A stretch of 35,641 bases of DNA from Lysinibacillus composti (GTDB lineage Bacteria > Bacillota > Bacilli > Bacillales_A > Planococcaceae): positions 1 through 35,641 of the forward strand of contig NZ_JAFBDY010000033.1 of NCBI RefSeq assembly GCF_016908465.1, written 5' to 3'. This document shows, piece after piece, positions 34,539-35,641 of the stretch. The stretch's first letter is position 1, and each line of letters opens with the position of its first letter. A program made the translations under genes and the position numbers. Below the pieces are notes generated by a model. It made no database searches. It was not told the DNA's origin and saw nothing but the letters and a program-made list of their open reading frames with translations.

Positions 34539-34718
34539 CTGGTATTTTAATTTTAGGAGGTAGTAAGCAAAGAACAAAATCTTATAAATTTAGTAAAATA
34601 ACTTTGGAAAGTATGAATGACTTTTGGTATTATCGGTTAAGATATCATTTGCAACCAATATACAATGCTTGTTATAGAGGGATTTTTTAAAGTCTTTCAA
34701 AAAAAACGAACAAAAGTG
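34539..34718. other. Gap between sprT and the tRNA cluster
   Basis: No gene is supported. An AGGAGGT at 34557-34563 has no start codon within range. A 25-codon frame starting near 34613 has no proper ribosome site. The A-rich stretch just before 34719 fits an UP element of the tRNA promoter. Confidence 0.4.
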
Positions 34719-34747
34719 TTGACTTCTTGTTAGCAGCTCTCTATAAT
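34719..34747 (+). promoter_or_regulatory. Strong sigma-A promoter of the tRNA cluster
   Basis: TTGACT (34719-34724), 17-base spacer and TATAAT (34742-34747), with an A-tract upstream resembling an UP element. The first tRNA begins 38 bases later. Confidence 0.88.
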
Positions 34748-34784
34748 AATAAAAGTCGACAAGATAAGTCGAAGAACAAGTTAT

Positions 34785-34859
34785 TCCGAAGTAGCTCAGT
34801 GGTAGAGCAACCGGCTGTTAACCGGTTGGTCGTAGGTTCGAGTCCTACCTTCGGAGCCA
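34785..34859 (+). tRNA. tRNA-Asn (GTT)
   Basis: Full cloverleaf: acceptor TCCGAAG/CTTCGGA, anticodon stem ACCGG/CCGGT with loop CTGTTAA, T-loop GTTCGAGTC, and encoded CCA. Confidence 0.97.
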
Positions 34860-34860
34860 T

Positions 34861-34935
34861 GGCCCGTTGGTCAAGTGGTTAAGACACCGCCCTTTCACGG
34901 CGGTAACACGGGTTCGAATCCCGTACGGGTCACCA
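34861..34935 (+). tRNA. tRNA-Glu (TTC)
   Basis: Acceptor GGCCCGT/ACGGGTC (one G-T), anticodon stem CCGCC/GGCGG with loop CTTTCAC, GTTCGAATC T-loop, CCA encoded. One base after tRNA-Asn. Confidence 0.97.
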
Positions 34936-34967
34936 TTAATAATTAAATTGAATGAAGAAATCTCTTA

Positions 34968-35043
34968 GGTCCCGTGGTGTAGCGGTTAACATGCCTGCCT
35001 GTCACGCAGGAGATCGCCGGTTCGATCCCGGTCGGGACCGCCA
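34968..35043 (+). tRNA. tRNA-Asp (GTC)
   Basis: Acceptor GGTCCCG/CGGGACC, anticodon stem CCTGC/GCAGG with loop CTGTCAC, GTTCGATCC T-loop, CCA encoded. Confidence 0.97.
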
Positions 35044-35044
35044 T

Positions 35045-35119
35045 TGGGGTATAGCCAAGCGGTAAGGCAACGGATTTTGATTCCGTCATGCCCAGGTTCG
35101 AATCCTGGTACCCCAGCCA
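35045..35119 (+). tRNA. tRNA-Gln (TTG)
   Basis: Acceptor TGGGGTA/TACCCCA, anticodon stem ACGGA/TCCGT with loop TTTTGAT, GTTCGAATC T-loop, CCA encoded. One base after tRNA-Asp. Confidence 0.97.
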
Positions 35120-35127
35120 TTTCATTC

Positions 35128-35202
35128 GAGCCATTAGCTCAGTGGTAGAGCATCTGACTTTTAATCAGAGGGTCGAAGGTTCAAGTCCTTCATGGCTCAC
35201 CA
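35128..35202 (+). tRNA. tRNA-Lys (TTT)
   Basis: Acceptor GAGCCAT/ATGGCTC, anticodon stem TCTGA/TCAGA with loop CTTTTAA, GTTCAAGTC T-loop, CCA encoded. Confidence 0.97.
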
Positions 35203-35217
35203 GTTTTATTATTTAAT

Positions 35218-35245
35218 TTGACATTGATAATAAATGGTGTATAAT
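35218..35245 (+). promoter_or_regulatory. Internal promoter within the tRNA cluster
   Basis: Perfect TTGACA (35218-35223) and TATAAT (35240-35245) with a 16-base spacer, between tRNA-Lys and tRNA-Leu. It could drive Leu, Arg, Gly and the rRNA operon beyond. Confidence 0.85.
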
Positions 35246-35265
35246 AAAAAAAGTCTTCATAAAAC

Positions 35266-35351
<86 letters not shown>

Positions 35352-35376
35352 AAGCAAAATCGCATTCTAAAAAAAC

Positions 35377-35453
<77 letters not shown>

Positions 35454-35469
35454 AATTTTAACTTTATAT

Positions 35470-35543
35470 GCGGGTGTAGTTTAATGGTAAAACCTCAGCC
35501 TTCCAAGCTGATGTCGTGAGTTCGATTCTCATCACCCGCTCCA
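35470..35543 (+). tRNA. tRNA-Gly (TCC)
   Basis: Acceptor GCGGGTG/CACCCGC, anticodon stem TCAGC/GCTGA with loop CTTCCAA, GTTCGATTC T-loop, CCA encoded. Confidence 0.97.
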
Positions 35544-35549
35544 TTTAAT

Positions 35550-35641
35550 GAACCTTGAAAACTGAACAACAAAACGTTAATGAAATAAACGTTTCTTTTA
35601 ATTAAGAAACAAAATTTTGGACATCAAAATTGATGCCAGCT
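35550..35641 (+). other. Probable rRNA operon leader (16S gene beyond the edge)
   Basis: Directly after tRNA-Gly comes ACCTTGAAAACTGAACAAC, the segment typical of Bacillales rRNA leaders and spacers (boxA-related, RNase III processing). Two small hairpins follow: GTTTCTT/AAGAAAC and CATCA/TGATG. The 16S start sequence is not yet reached at the right edge, so a 16S gene just outside is inferred. Confidence 0.65.

Noticed and set aside
34557..34700. AGGAGGT after sprT as the start of a small gene (CmpA-like, as often found near ydcK)
   Set aside because: No ATG, GTG or TTG within usable distance. The later 25-codon frame near 34613 has no spaced ribosome site and does not resemble CmpA.
34943..35134. 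Minus-strand 63-codon open frame with GYQDSNLGMTESKSVALPL-like product
   Set aside because: It is antisense to tRNA-Glu end, tRNA-Asp and tRNA-Gln. Translations of tRNA complements are a known source of false proteins.

Overview
The window is A+T-rich chromosomal DNA from an endospore-former-type low-GC Gram-positive bacterium (Bacillales). The main evidence is gene order: ddl-murF-cshA-ydbS-ydbT-ydcA-acpS-ydcC-alr-ndoAI-ndoA-rsbT-rsbU-rsbV-rsbW-sigB-tex-sprT-tRNAs closely follows the Bacillus subtilis ddl-to-ydcK segment. Protein sequences are clearly diverged from B. subtilis, and a Planococcaceae/Lysinibacillus-like host is plausible, but I cannot fix the genus. No insertion sequence, prophage, integrase or CRISPR array was seen.

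Layout. 1-4121: manganese regulator mntR, S1-domain protein cvfB, a secreted DUF1002 protein, a small GNAT-fold protein, a 34-residue membrane peptide gene on the minus strand, and a 98-residue unknown. 4270-8051: acetyl-CoA hydrolase/CoA-transferase and a LytTR regulator (both minus), then a divergent AraC-type regulator. 8135-14149: YidC insertase, a D,D-carboxypeptidase, then minus-strand cardiolipin synthase, DUF1963 protein and MFS exporter, and a 43-residue plus-strand peptide gene. 14197-16505: rodA (minus) and an unrecognised 249-residue protein.

16650-26300: cell-wall precursor genes ddl and murF, an esterase, the RNA helicase cshA behind a long, apparently folded 5' leader, the paired PH-domain membrane proteins YdbS/YdbT, a rhomboid protease, acpS and a LolA-like lipoprotein. 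26359-28415: alr followed by the EndoAI/EndoA (MazEF-type) pair. 28456-31670: a sigma-B operon in which rsbT and rsbU precede rsbV-rsbW-sigB, with a clear sigma-B promoter before rsbV, but with no rsbR/rsbS upstream and a terminator where rsbX would be. 31773-34538: tex and sprT. 34719-35641: eight tRNA genes (Asn, Glu, Asp, Gln, Lys, Leu, Arg, Gly), two strong promoters, and what looks like the leader of an rRNA operon running off the right edge.

How the genes fit together. Ddl, MurF, Alr, RodA and the carboxypeptidase all act in peptidoglycan synthesis or trimming. RsbT, RsbU, RsbV, RsbW and SigB form a partner-switching cascade controlling general stress, and the promoter before rsbV gives positive feedback. 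The most unusual points are the stripped-down sigma-B module, the two undescribed micro-genes, the candidate structured RNA before cshA, the palindrome and 0A box upstream of the CoA-transferase gene, and the EndoAI antitoxin with a conserved tail but divergent head. Many starts are TTG or GTG and were assigned from Shine-Dalgarno spacing and family length.
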